Below, in pieces: positions 13,435 through 25,156 of a stretch of 64,000 nucleotides of DNA (its first letter is position 1; every line of letters starts with the position of its first letter). Source of the DNA: Mangifera indica. Its lineage: Eukaryota > Streptophyta > Magnoliopsida > Sapindales > Anacardiaceae. The notes beneath the pieces were generated by a model that was given only the letters and a program-made list of their open reading frames with translations, was not told the origin of the DNA and ran no database searches. The position numbers and the translations under genes were made by a program. The stretch is from assembly GCF_011075055.1 (NCBI RefSeq), contig NC_058146.1, positions 5,642,001 to 5,706,000 on the forward strand, read 5' to 3'.

Positions 13435-13690
13435 AGGGTGAAGCTCCAACCCAATGAACTCTCCTGGAATTTGGTACATGACATTGTTCAACTTTCAATG
13501 CAACCTAGAAGAAAATTTCCGCCTTCAAACCATAGAAAATTCATTTTTTCAAGGTCCAAATGTTAGTAGTTTCAACAGTGTAAAGTCTTCCTCTAGACTT
13601 TGCAGGAGACCATGACTCAGTCGCATTATTTTTTTTTTCTCTCTTCTTTGTTTTCTTTTACCGTGTAAAAGAAACACATTATGCTTTGAA

Positions 13691-13699
13691 TATATATAA
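13691..13699 (+). promoter_or_regulatory. TATA box of WRKY55-like gene
   Basis: TATATATAA lies about 160 bp before the chosen start codon at 13855, a normal spacing for a plant promoter with a leader of about 130 bases. Confidence 0.55.
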
Positions 13700-13854
13700 A
13701 CAACCCACTTTAATGTATGAATTATGCAGCATCAAAGAAGCCTACCAAAAAGCCAACATTCAATTCAACCGCCTTTTCTATTTCCATCTCTCTGTTTGTT
13801 TATATGTTCATATTCAACCAAAATCAACCCAATAAACAGAAAAATACAGCAACC

Positions 13855-16800
13855 ATGGAGGACTCAATTTATTCTTTAATCCTCAAAGGATGTAAGTTGT
13901 CTCAAGAGCTTGAATCTAACCTACCCACCATTGCCAATCAACCCAGCTTGCTTCTCAGAGCCTGTGAAGATATTATAAGGACCTTTGCTGCTGCTAGAGA
14001 GCGCATAAATGGTCAGGTGGGCGCTCAAGCTGAATTGTCTTCTCTTCCAGCGCCTTTGATTTTTCCACCGATGATGTTGCCTGAGCAGCAGCTGCAGAAT
14101 ATCGATCCGGGTTTGCACGAATGGTTGAGGTCTAGTGTCACACAAGCCATGGGGGACGTAATCCAAGCGCAGCTTCTAGCTGATCATAAAAGCTCATTCG
14201 CCATCAGAAAACAGGCAGAAGGCTCATCATCATCGACACGATTGAGAGTCTCCGGAGGAGACGTTCAGGCAGTGGAAAATGTATTGGATTCTGCCGTCAG
14301 GAGTACTTCTTCTCCTTCACTGAGACACCGACGGAGGTAATTAAATACCTAACGATCAAAAGCATTTGAATTATGAGACTTAATTATTGTAACGTTGTTC
14401 CTGGAAATTTTGTAGATAAGTTATATTTTACTCAGAAAGGCATAAGTAATTTCATGTGAATTGTTTTTGCTGAAAGGAAAATGTCCTGAAAGCTCACACA
14501 GCTTTTCCATGCTATTTCTCACAAAATTCCACTAAAATATATACAGCCTATATACATCAACTTGGAATCACATTCCAAAACGTCTTCGTTTTGGAAACAC
14601 TCTAGAATTGATACAAAACGTTTCGGGGGTGTTTCGAAAATATAAAAAAAAATTAAAACACATTTCTTTTATTTTTTTAATTGATTTAAAATCAATTTCA
14701 TATTTTACTCTTTTTTACAATTTTGAACCCTCACTTTGATTTCATCTCATCTTCTCTTCTCTCTAACATTTGAAGTTTATCTCCTCTCCGATGCTATATT
14801 AAGAACTCATCTCCTCTCCGGCACTGTGTTAAAAACTTATCTCCTCTCCATCTTCAGCTTCTTAACTATTGACAAACGCTTAAAAAATCGGCTTCGTTAG
14901 GTTTGATATACACTATTTATTTAATTGTTGATTGATAGATGAAGTTAGTTAAATTCATACCTTCTCGAAGCAAAAAAATTGTTGTATTTTATCTTTCTTT
15001 AAAAAGATATACATGACGTATTTTTATGAAATTTGATAAAATAACTCTATACTTTTATATTTTCACGTTTCTCATATTTTTGTTTGCTGTATTTTTGAGA
15101 AAATACGTTTTAGTGTTTTTCGTTTCCGTGTTTTTGTTTCTGTACCACATAAAATATCACACTTAAATATTAATTCCATACCTATTAGACTCTTGTTTTC
15201 TTCTGGGCAGCCTTCACAAAAGATATTCTTAAAGTTGTATGGTAGCAAGTTTTAATAATATTAGATTGCTTGTTTGTAGTGAGAATGCAAGAACAGTGAT
15301 GGTGCCAGCTCCTCGTTTTGGAAATGTGGAAATTCCACCGGAAGATGGCTACACTTGGAGAAAATATGGGCAGAAAGAGATACTGAATTCGAAGTATCCG
15401 AGGTACATACATGACAATATCTTTCAATCCAGATCTAGTTAGTTATGGCTATGGTTTTTATCTAAGACTAATAGAATATAAGATATTGAATTAAAACACT
15501 TTAGACGATAGAAATACTTGGAATATCATATAATTTAAAAATCTGAATCTGTAAAGCTCTCGAATTATCTGTATTAGAATAATTAGTCTTTCACTCGTTA
15601 AATCTCAGTAATACTATTTACTTAAATCATAACTTTTAAATGTATTGAATATATTTTTATTAATTATTTAAATTTATCCGTAAATTATAATTAGATTATT
15701 CAGTATATAATTTTATTGATAAAAAATTATAATTAATATTAAGGTACATCAGGAAGTTTTCTAAGAATTCAAAATATAATAATGCCCTAGATTGGGAAGT
15801 TTAGGGTTAGAAGGTCTTTGATTGAAACACCGTTTACTGTCAATTCTGCCGGTCAATCAATCCAGAAGTTTGATTTAGTACACACATGTAGGCTTAAAAT
15901 TGACCAAGTCTTCTGATTCTATTAATTGTCAAAGACATCCCAACTGAAACACTGATTAGTTAGCAAAAGCCCAATGAAAGAACACCGGATTGGTCTTGCT
16001 TTGAAAAATTTATTTTATATAAATTAAATAAAATCAACCAATCTTTTATAATTTTGGGATTTACTAAATTAAAATTTTACGATCATAGGAATACATAAAA
16101 CATTATATAATTTGATTTTTTAAGACTATCGATATTATTTATATTGAAACGATTGGTCTTTCACTTTTGAATCCTCTCTGAATAATAAATTTATATAAAA
16201 AATCATATTTTATTGGTTTCGAGAGAAAAATTAACTAATAAATAGTAAATAATTAGACTTTATAGTATTGTCTATTTAGATCATAATTTTTAAATATATT
16301 ATTTAAATTTATTTATATATTATTATTAGATTATTTAATTATTTGATTTTATTAAATCGATGTTATAATTAATGTTAATTTATGGGAACATAGATGTCTG
16401 ACAGATAAATAAATTTTTGTTTTAGGAGTTACTACAGATGCACACACCAGAAGTTGTACCAGTGCCCAGCCAAGAAGCAAGTTCAGAGATTGGATAATGA
16501 TCCTTCGACCTTTGAAGTGACATACAATGGTGAACACACGTGCCATATGTCATCTACAGCGCCATCAATCCCAGTTTCAGTATCAGAAGTTGCGCAAGAA
16601 ATGAGCAGTCAACCAATCACCATGCAACCTTCACCAACAACTAGTCTTGGCACATGGCTCTCCATGGAGCTAGGCGCTGGAGGGAGTGGTGGAATCAGCC
16701 TGGCTGGCGGCTACAGTGGCGGCGTCGGTGATGCAGGGCCCTCCACCATTCGATGTGACAGTAAGGATGGAGATCAGTATCTTCAAGTGGCCAACATGGC

Positions 16801-16906
16801 TGACGCCATGTTCAACTCCGGCAGTAGCAGCAGCAATAGCATGGAATTTATCTTCCCCTCTAGTGGGGATCAAGATAAATGGCAACCAGAAGACAAAAAA
16901 GATTGA
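13855..16906 (+). CDS. WRKY55: Group III WRKY transcription factor, WRKY55-like
   Basis: Three exons (13855-14336, 15280-15402, 16426-16906) join in frame to 361 codons. The start was placed at 13855 because MEDSIYSLILKGCKLSQELE resembles the family N-terminus and the context AACCATGG is strong; an in-frame ATG at 13717 lies about 20 bases past the TATA box. The WRKY domain reads WRKYGQKEIL and its zinc finger is C-X7-C-X23-H-X-C (CTHQKLYQC ... HTC), the group III form. The second intron splits the Arg codon of the PR-SYYRC junction, the usual group III site. The N-terminal half is helical (LLRACEDIIRTFAAARERI); the C-terminus is Gly/Ser-rich with acidic residues. It acts in the nucleus on W-box promoters. 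It faces the WRKY70-like gene tail to tail, and the pair matches At2g40740/At2g40750. Confidence 0.92.
14560..15150. repeat. Possible decayed hAT element in WRKY55 intron 1
   Basis: The left part has CGTTTTGGAAACAC and AAAACGTTTCGGGGGTGTTT; the right part, read in reverse, has GGAAACGAAAAACACTAAAA. These imperfect inverted words at the two ends of an AT-rich 590-bp block suggest an old transposon. No clear target duplication was found. Confidence 0.3.
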
Positions 16907-17788
16907 TACAAATTTATTTAACAGCTTTTTCAGCCAATATTTGTATTTTTTTTAAAGATCAGAATTCAGAACCTTGATAATAATAGTAATGGCACATGAA
17001 AATTTTATATATTTATGTAGGATGACATTGGGGTTTAGCATAGTGTAGCATATTGAGACATAATAATTAATGGGTTTTATGGTTAAATCGCCTATTATAT
17101 TAGTATTAAAAATTAATTTTTTCGTATTATGTATCATGTATCATACCATAAAATACTTTTTTCAAAAAATATAATATTAATAAAATAATAATAAATTCTA
17201 ATTGACATACAATTATTTTAAAAAAATTTATAAATACTTTTAAAAATTTTAAATTTTTCATATATATTTTTATTATACATTCTTTTTGAAAAAAATTGTA
17301 TCAATCTATATCGATAATATATATCATATCATAAGATACGTTTATTATATCATATGAATTCGAAAATGTGTAGTCCTTTTCTTGAAAAGAAATTACAGGG
17401 ATAAAGTTTCAATGGCTAAAGACGAAGGTTATGAAGGCTGATGATACCATGTTCCTGAAAAATCACTTTACCCTTTCAAAGACGGTATCTATGGTGACTG
17501 CAGTCTGCCCCTCACATCGGGGAGATCTTCGTCTTTTGTTTTAGACAGTGATAGCAGTGGCCGGTTGCCCCAACTTGCCTACAAAATTGTCTACCGTATT
17601 TTAGCTTAACCAACTGTGGACATGACAGTCCATCAAAATGAAAAGTTTGCTTCTGGGGTACTCCGATCCTCTGTCTCGTCGCAAGTCAAATCAAACCAGC
17701 ATATCCCTGTCCATTTCTAACCCCAACAAGGCTTTAAATTCGAATTTCCAAGGGATTGTGTAGTACGAAAGGGTATAAATTTAATTAA
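16907..17788. other. 3' flank of WRKY55-like gene and unassigned block
   Basis: AT-rich 3' flank to about 17390, then a less AT-rich block at about 17395-17760 (for example CCCCTCACATCGGGGAGATC near 17510) that is unlike its surroundings. The block has no long reading frame, tRNA-like fold or recognised family. It could be an old gene fragment or a structured non-coding remnant. Confidence 0.4.
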
Positions 17789-17966
17789 TAAAATTATGTA
17801 TATCTATTTTTAATACATAATTTATATATATAGATAAAATATTATTATATGATTAGATATTTTTTATTATATAATGACATATATTTTAAAATTATCTAAT
17901 TATATAATGATATATCACTGTATATATAAATTATATACCAAAAATAAATACATATAATATTACTCA
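17789..17966. repeat. Palindromic MITE, copy 2
   Basis: Same family as copy 1. The arms resemble AATTATGTATATCTATTTTT and its inverse AAAAATAAATACATATAAT, around a core containing AAAATTATCTAATTATATAA. Confidence 0.65.
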
Positions 17967-18140
17967 AATTTAAATACTTATTATAATATTTTAAAATTAA
18001 ACTTTTTATACTCCTTGTTACCTCAATATAAGGTCTTAGCAACCTTTATTAAATTCTCTAAACTAGTTTGTCATACACATAATTTCCACAAGTAGATTTG
18101 GATTATAACGTGTAGCATGGGTAATTAATTTGTTATATGA

Positions 18141-18302
18141 GTAATACTATATATATCTATTTTGATATATATTTATATATGATATCACATGATCGAATAT
18201 TATTTTATCTTTAATTCGAAATCACTTAATGATAATTTAAAATCACTCAATGAAAACATACCTCAAATGTATACTCGAAATTAGTACGTATAATTTTATT
18301 AT
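18141..18302. repeat. Palindromic MITE, copy 3
   Basis: Begins GTAATACTATATATATCTAT and carries the core TATTATTTTATCTTTAATTC of the family. It lies directly before the 5' LTR of the copia element. Confidence 0.6.
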
Positions 18303-18527
18303 ATAAATATAAAAGTATCTATATATTTGTATAACTATTATTTTATTTGTATAACTTCTCACTTTTGGATGGTAGTAATTATAAAATATATTATAATGAT
18401 TATAAGAGATATTAGGCAGAGCTATTATAAAAATAGTTTATCTCATATTTTTATAAATATATACAGTAATAAAGCTATCAATTTGAGCAACGTTTCTCAA
18501 AGCATTGTGTTACTGTTTTCCTTTTCA

Positions 18528-18540
18528 TGGTATTAGAGCA
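18528..18540 (+). other. Copia primer-binding site
   Basis: TGGTATTAGAGCA directly follows the 5' LTR. It matches the complement of the 3' end of initiator Met tRNA with one change (C to T), so priming would be weakened. Confidence 0.75.
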
Positions 18541-18578
18541 TCCAACTTAACAACCTTATTTTTTTTTTCAATTTTTCA

Positions 18579-19840
18579 ATGGCATCCTTTTCTATTACCT
18601 TTGCACTTCTGCTAAACACAATGACTTATTTGCTCACTGTTAAACTTGAGTCCTCTATAAACTATTTGCTATGGAGGAATCAATTTGGTCTTTTAATTAA
18701 CAGTCAATAGGTTGTTGGATATCTTAATGACTTTATTAAAATTCTTGTTAAAACCATTTGGGACTCTAGTACTAAAGATGTACCTAATCCTACCTATCAC
18801 TCATAGCTCTTGGTTGATCAGTCTATTTTAAGTCTAATATATTCATCTTTTACTTTTGAATCCATGGAAGAGGTGCTTGGATTGACCACTACAAGAGAAG
18901 CTTGGTTCGCTTTAAAGGTCGCCTTTGCACATTCCTCGAAGTGCAGAGAAATTCAACTTAAAGACAAACTACTACTTTTATAATGCGGTACTCATAATGT
19001 TATTGATTTCTCTCATAGCTTTAAAACCCTTTGTTTGCAACTTGCATAGATTGAATGTCCAATTGATGAAATTGACAAGGTGCACTGGTTTATTCATGCA
19101 CTTGGCCCTGACTTTGCTCACTTTACCACTACAATGTTGTCTCTTACTCTGTTTCCCTGTCTTGTTGAAGTAATTCCAAAGGCAATAAGTCAAGAGTTGT
19201 TTGCTCGATCAATTGCTAATCAATTTTCTTCTGCAGGAGTTTTTACTGCTCAACAAATCTCTTATATCTCAAAGGACAGATCATTTAAGTCTCATAGTAA
19301 TGGCTCTTCCAAAAAGTCCTTGGAACAATCCAATGACTCAGGATGTGTTTCTTCCAGTGCTTTAGTGTTATGTCAACTTTACAACAAACAGGGTCATATA
19401 GCTAGCAAATGTTGGGGTTATACATATGAAAAGAAGAAGAAGAAAGCAAAATAGACTACAGTTAACGTAGCTGAAGCTTTTACTTCCTGTTTCATTTAAG
19501 ATTTGAGTGATTTTGAGTGGTATCGCAATAGCAGAGCCACGACTCATATGACCCATGATGGTACAATGCTTGAAAAATTTGCTCCATCTAATAGTAATGA
19601 TCGGGTTTCGGTTGGTAATGACCATTCTTTAACTATTTTCAAAACCGGTTCTACTAGTGAGTTTGTGCCTCACCAATAATTTAAATTATCTCATGTCTAT
19701 TTGTTTTTACTATTACAAATGATCTAATTTCTATTGGTTGTTTAACACAAGATTATAATTGTTGTGTTCAATATACTGTTCATGATTTTGGTATTCAGGA
19801 TCTAACAACAAGGGCAATTTTGAGAGTCGGACAATGTTTT
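18579..19840 (+). pseudogene. Copia gag-protease remnant
   Basis: Starts MASFSITFALLLNT and reads as a copia gag with internal stops and at least one frame change. Recognisable parts are a middle segment with HWFIHALGPDFAHFTTTMLS, a degraded zinc knuckle (CQLYNKQGHIASKCW, where family members have CXXC-X4-H-X4-C), and the start of the protease/integrase part (WYRNSRATTHMTHD, a decayed form of the WYxDSGATxHMT motif; the active-site Asp is Asn and the Gly is Arg). It stops before the integrase core. It cannot make working protein. Confidence 0.82.
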
Positions 19841-19966
19841 TCCATTTTTATAACTTCTCACTTTTGGACAGTAGTGATTATAAAATATATTACAATGATT
19901 ATAGGAAATATTATAAAATATATTATAGAAATTATGGAAGAAATTAAAGGGAGCTATTATAGGAAT

Positions 19967-20977
19967 TAGACCTGGCCACGGTTCATGAACCGTCGGTTTC
20001 GGTTCGAAACCGCCGGTTCACGGTTCGAAAATATAAGGATCCTGAACCAAAACCGTAACAGGACGGTTCGTCCACGGTTCAGAACCGTCGGTTCTGGTTC
20101 ATGGCCCCGGTTCGGAACCGACGGTTTCTGTTCGAAACCGATATTGAACAGTCAATTCTAATACATGATCTTGATTTAATTTTTAAATTATTAATTACAA
20201 TAATTAAAAATTAAAAGAAATGCTTGGACTTAATTACAATAAATAAAATTAATTATATAAATAAATTATATGATTAATTATAAAAGATAATAAATAAATA
20301 ATAAATAAAATTAATTATAGAAATAAATTCTATAATTAATTATGAATTGTATAAAAAAAATTAAAATTGAAATTGAAATTAATAAAAAATTAAGAAAGAA
20401 TTTAATTAAATTTAAGAAAATTTGATTGAATTGAAAGATTGAGAGAGTATTAAGAGTTTAAAAAATGAGAATGAGAGTTTGAAGGATTGAGTGAGAGAGT
20501 AGAAAGATTGAAATTTGAGAGAATGAAATTTGGAGGAGTATATATAGGAAAAAAATTTTTTGAAAAAAATTAAAAATAAGGGGGGTGAATTGAGATTCAG
20601 AGAAATTGCAGGGGACCAAGTCCCCTGCATTTTCTCTGAAAATTGCAGGGGATTGGTCCCCTGCAATTTTTCCTTCAAAAGGCAACGGTTCCCTGCGCAG
20701 AGAATCGTTGCCTTTTTAAATAAAATTCAAAAAAAAAATCAAAAAAATTTCAAAAAGTTTCAAATTTTTTTCGGTTCAGCACAGTAAACCACCGGTTCAT
20801 AAACCGGTGTGAACCGACGGTTTCACGGTTCCAATTTATGTGAACCGGAATCGAACCGTAGAGCCACAGTTTCGGTTCCGGTTCAGTCCGGTTCCGGGTC
20901 TGCCGGTTCCAGTTCTGGGTTTATCCATGCCGGTTTCGGTCCGGTTCACGGGCCAAACGGGCCCGTGGCCAGGTCTA
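19967..20977. mobile_element. Non-autonomous hAT transposon nested in the copia 3' LTR
   Basis: A 1011-bp element bounded by a perfect 8-bp target duplication, ATAGGAAT, at 19959-19966 and 20978-20985. Terminal inverted repeats are TAGACCTGGCCACGG on the left and the same 15 bases reversed on the right. Subterminal regions hold many CGGTTC/GAACCG words on both strands, as expected for hAT transposase binding sites. The interior codes for no transposase; its centre has three successive hairpins at 20598-20716. Confidence 0.92.
20598..20716. repeat. Three tandem hairpins inside the hAT element
   Basis: Hairpin 1, 20598-20640: 20-bp arms (19 of 20 paired) around a 3-base loop, built on GCAGGGGAC / GTCCCCTGC. 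Hairpin 2, 20640-20669: 13-bp perfect arms (AAATTGCAGGGGA) around a 4-base loop. Hairpin 3, 20677-20716: 15-bp arms (14 paired, AAAAGGCAACGGTTC) around a 10-base loop. Confidence 0.85.
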
Positions 20978-21015
20978 ATAGGAATAGTTTATTTAACATA
21001 TACACTTAATATAAG

Positions 21016-22718
21016 AGATATTAAATTAATTGCCCTAAACATTAGAGTTTTAAACAAAATTGCCCCAAAATTTTAACATTAAGCAAAAATGCCCATTAAT
21101 TTGAACTAACGAAAATTCCCTCATATATAAACAAAAAAAGTTCATATCCCCAACCATTTTTCCCCTGAGACTCCCACAGGTTCAATGACGACTCAATTTC
21201 TTTGGATTTTCTCTGACATTTTTCATGTTTTTGAATAACGAAAATAACAAAGAAGGTGAGTACATCATCCCTTGTCTTGTTTAAATCATTTTAGTGTTTA
21301 GATTTTATCGATTTGATGAAGATTTTGGGTGTTATTACTTTAAGGTTTTCGGTTTTGAACAATGGATTTTATGTGTTAATTTCTACTTGTTTTGGTTGAA
21401 TTTTTTGAGGGCTATTGTGTTATGGTAGGTATAGATTCGATTATTATTGAAATGAGAGGCTGAAATGATAATTTTGGTAAGAAAAAATAGATTAATTTGT
21501 TTGGTACGCAATCTTGGGAGGGCCTTAGGATCCCCCAAGGTGCACAATAACCTTAGAGAAACCTGAGAAAAGAAAAAATTTTAGTTTTTAAAACAGTGCA
21601 ACCCGTGAGAACTCGTGAGAGGGGGCAACGTGAGTTTTTGAAACTATAGACTTTATAAGAGAGCAAAAATTTGTTAATGGGACAAATTAATTTTTTTTAT
21701 AATTTAGGGTTTTTCGACATGTAGTTTTCGAATTTTATGTCTGTTTTTTATGTTTTAGGGATTTTTCACGTGTAGTTTTCAAATATGGGATCTATTTTTT
21801 TGATTTTTCTCATTTAAGGGTTTTTTAGTGTATAGTTTTTGAATTTTAGGTTCGTTTTTCTATTGTTGTCATTCTTAGTTTTTTTGTCATTCCTCGATTT
21901 TTGTTATTCAAATTACACTGTATCAAAATTTGCTCCATATCAATATTCTTAATTTATTTAGATTATCTTAAAATTAAATTTTTGTCTTATCCAATAATAT
22001 TTAAATTATACTATCCTATTAATGAGTAATATATCCTACCAAATTTTACTGTATATCAATATCCTAAATTTATTTAAATCTTTCCCAAAATTCAAATTTT
22101 CCTTATCATTGTTAATAATCTAATTGTAACAATCGCTAACCCTTATCTCCAAAATAAAATAAAAGTAAATTATATATTCAACAATCATATCAACGAAAAT
22201 GAGAGTTATCTTACGTATTTATCTAAAATTTTATTTAACACTCTCATATATTATTTTGTTCTAAAATGGTCATTTATTTTATCAAAATGTTTCTATATTT
22301 TTCTAACATTGCATTTAAAACCTTAATACATTATTTAATATCAAAATATCCTTATATTTTTCATTTAACACCTTATTATATTATCAAATATCAAAATACC
22401 CGCTTTATATCATGTTCTCACCAAGTGGTTTTTTTTATTTGAATTCAGAAATACAAATTTTCTTCATTTCAAATGAACCCACAGTGTCATATTAAGTAAA
22501 AATAAAAGTGAGAGTATGAGTTTGAATGATATAAGAAAAGTATAAAAGTAAAAGTTTCTATAAAAGTGATGAAGAGTCATCTTGATATTTTTAAAAATTT
22601 TGAGACATTTTTACTTGAAACTTTGAAAAGGGGACATCTTCGCTTAAGAAATGAAAAAAAGGGGCATTTTTACTGAGTTTAAGGTAAGATAGACTATTTA
22701 ATTTAATTTAATTTCCCC
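21016..22718. mobile_element. Second nested insertion in the copia 3' LTR, probably Mutator-like
   Basis: About 1.7 kb that interrupts the LTR. The flanks TAATATAAG (21007-21015) and AAATATAAAG (22719-22728) look like a decayed 9-bp target duplication; joining the flanks restores LTR order relative to the 5' LTR. Weak inverted ends: left GTTTTAAACAAAATTGCCCC, right reversed ACTCAGTAAAAATGCCCC. There is no transposase frame. A Mutator origin is inferred from duplication length and end style. Confidence 0.55.
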
Positions 22719-22967
22719 AAATATAAAGTTATCAATGTTAGAAATATTTCTCAAAATATTGTGCTACTGTTTTTCTTTTCATATATATATATATAATTAA
22801 TTAATTTTGATACCAAAATAAACTGAAAATGGTGGCTCTGCTTATTCCACAAAAACTAATGTACATATACATAAAAGAAAAAGCACCATGTTTATGCTAT
22901 TCAATAATACTATGTGCACAAAAATTGTACACATGACACTACTTTATCTATGTTGATGCCAAACTAC

Positions 22968-24212
22968 CTAACTAAGAAGGAAGTCACTCTCATCAAAATG
23001 AAAGTCTCTGTCAAAATCCATCTCATAGTCATTAGAATGCATCTTAGCAGTAGCTGGATAAGATAATTCAATGGGGATTAGATCATCCCACACCACTGAA
23101 TCCAAAGACGACAAGTTCTCTGATATATCATCACTTTGTGTTGTCTCTTCCTTATATTCTCGCTTTATTTCTTGTGGGGTAAAACTGTTCATTGAGCTCA
23201 CAGTACAAGAACCAGTAGTTCCCCAAGGATGATCAGAATCTGCGAAGATTTTTGGAGCAGTGAATAAATCTTTGCAAGTATGGCTGCCTATGTATGTTGT
23301 CTCATACATTTCTGGATTATCTTCCATTCTTTGAACTTGTTTTGTTGCTCTGCATCCTTGATCATACTTATGTGTGCACCTATAGTAACTCCTGGATGTA
23401 ACAAAATTGAAGGGTCATTAGAATTAACTCATGATCTTCAAAATACATTTGAATAAGTCTGACACCCCTTTCACGAATTCCACATCGACAAAGCACAGGA
23501 AATACGTTAGGTATATATGTGCATCATATATCATTTAAGGATATTAAGATATGAGTGGTTATGTAGCTTGTGAGCTATCCAAACTGACAATATTTTGACA
23601 GGACCAGAAATTTTGCAATAAGTTAATATGAACTTTCTGTATAACATTTGAATATACCTTGGGAACTTCGCATTGAGAATCTCCTTTTGCCCATATTTCC
23701 TCCAAGCATGAGGATCTTCTAAGGTGGAAGAGGCTATTCTCCATGTCTCTAAATTCTTCCTGCAAGAATTTCATTTCTACTGTAAACATCCACTGCTCCA
23801 CTTTTAAATCATCCGAAAATACCATAAATTAATATGCTTACTTTCTCTTGTAACAGCCTCTCCTCGCCTTGGAACTGGCCGGCCCTTTTTTACTCTCGCC
23901 GGAATCTTCCCATCTCCGGTCATCCGTACAAGGTGAATCATTGGAAGAATTGGTAGGCGGAAACTGTTGATGATCATGATTTTTAGAAACAACAAGCTCA
24001 GCAGAGGTGCCAGAACTCAGTACAGAAAGAGTCTCATTGAAAGATCTCAAGATCTTAACAATAAGCTCCTGTTGATGAGATGAAACCAACCCATGTTGCT
24101 GTTCAAAGGGTTTATGATCCTGATGAAGAGTCAGCTGAAGCTGGTTGGCAAACTTCTGGCCTTGACGAAGCTCTTGTATCAGCTTGCTCCGGTTGGAACA
24201 AAGAGCTGCCAT
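22968..24212 (-). CDS. WRKY70: Group III WRKY transcription factor, WRKY70/54-like
   Basis: Three exons (23842-24212, 23658-23759, 22968-23391) join in frame to 298 codons. The start MAALCSNRSKLIQELRQGQ fits the WRKY70/54/46 group, whose N-terminus carries a conserved I-Q-E-L-x-x-G-Q stretch. A basic segment (KKGPASSKARRGCYKRKK) before the DNA-binding domain is a likely nuclear signal. The domain reads WRKYGQKEIL and the finger is C-X7-C-X23-H-X-C. The last intron again splits the PR-SYYRC Arg codon. The C-terminus is acidic (VVWDDLIPIEL, and DFHFDESDFLL at the end), a probable activation region. In Arabidopsis WRKY54 and WRKY70 balance salicylate and jasmonate defence and senescence. Position next to WRKY55 matches At2g40750 (WRKY54); the clade is often named WRKY70 in other dicots. 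Confidence 0.92.
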
Positions 24213-24982
24213 AATAAGAAAGGCTAAGAGAGTACTAATCAAAAACAAGTGAAACTGAATCAGAAGTTACCCAATTGCTTTTGCTTGCATAATGGGAGGT
24301 GAATGGATATACACGAGGAGAAGTAGTGGAGGAGAGGCTTTTATTAACATCAAGATACAGGATAAGAGGAAAGAGAGAAGAAAAGCAGAGGAAGATGTAA
24401 GGAAGGAGAGTTTGAATAAAGAAAATTGCTTTGAAGAGCAATGGTGACGTTTGGTCTGTGATGTAAAGCTGACCTTATTGTCTTAAAGCCTTTTCACTTC
24501 TGTACTTATCTGCCTTCCAATTATTGATCTAGTTGGTTGGTTACCAAGAACTTTCAGAAAAACAATTTGGATTAGGATTCATTTGATAGCTTAATACAAA
24601 ACATTATATTTATATATTTCTAAGAAAATTATTAATAATCATAATGACGTATATTATAAGGCATTCATATTAAACAATCTTATAAATAAAGTAATAGATG
24701 TGTCATTTTACTATAATAAAATAAATAAATGATAATAAAATCAGTTAATTTTAAATTGACAAATCTTAAAAGGAAAGGAAGGTTCGGCCTTTTACTTATC
24801 TAGATTTATTTTACACTTATCTAGAACATTGAACATTCAAAATTCATAATATTCTTAGACTTCTAGTAGAAAAATCTAAAGGTTGTGAAGTGGAAAGTGG
24901 GACAACTTGGGTACATGAATTCAGAGTCAAGAAGGAAAAGGATGTCATGAAACTACTCTTCACCATTAAGGATAAGATAAAG

Positions 24983-25156
24983 TAGCAATACTATTATTAC
25001 TTATATATTTTTTAATATATAATTTAATACATAAATAATATATCATTATATAGGTATATATTATTTTATTTTTAATTAAAAATTATCTTATTATACGATG
25101 ATATAAAATATCATACTCAATTATATATTAAAAAATATGTACACATAATTTTATCG
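24983..25156. repeat. Palindromic MITE, copy 4
   Basis: Core TATATTATTTTATTTTTAAT plus AAAATTATCTTATTATACGA and the arm GTACACATAATTTTATC, as in the other copies. Confidence 0.65.

Larger units (their letters stand above)
18348..22781 (+). mobile_element. Decayed Ty1/copia retrotransposon with nested insertions
   Basis: The 5' LTR is about 18348-18527 and ends in CTTTTCA. It is followed at once by TGGTATTAGAGC, one base from the usual copia primer-binding site TGGTATCAGAGC (initiator Met tRNA). A gag/protease remnant follows. Most of pol is missing; sequence after about 19840 jumps to 3' LTR sequence (TATAACTTCTCACTTTTGGA is shared by both LTRs). The 3' LTR is in three pieces: 19847-19966, 20978-21015 and 22719-22781, the last ending in TTTTCTTTTCA. 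The gaps are filled by a hAT element (19967-20977) and a second insertion (about 21016-22718). The exact outer edges are uncertain and no 5-bp duplication of the whole element was found. Confidence 0.78.

Noticed and set aside
13717..13854. Longer WRKY55 start at 13717
   Set aside because: This ATG lies about 20 bases past the TATA box, and the extra residues (MNYAASKKPTKKP, then a hydrophobic run) do not resemble the family; the start at 13855 has a better context and N-terminus.
20412..20787. Overlapping frames inside the hAT element
   Set aside because: They arise from the hairpin cluster and AT-rich flanks on both strands; none resembles a hAT transposase.
24213..24441. Upstream frames before the WRKY70-like start
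   Set aside because: They are hydrophobic translations of a pyrimidine-rich leader. The frame extended upstream of 24212 has no ATG, only TTG.
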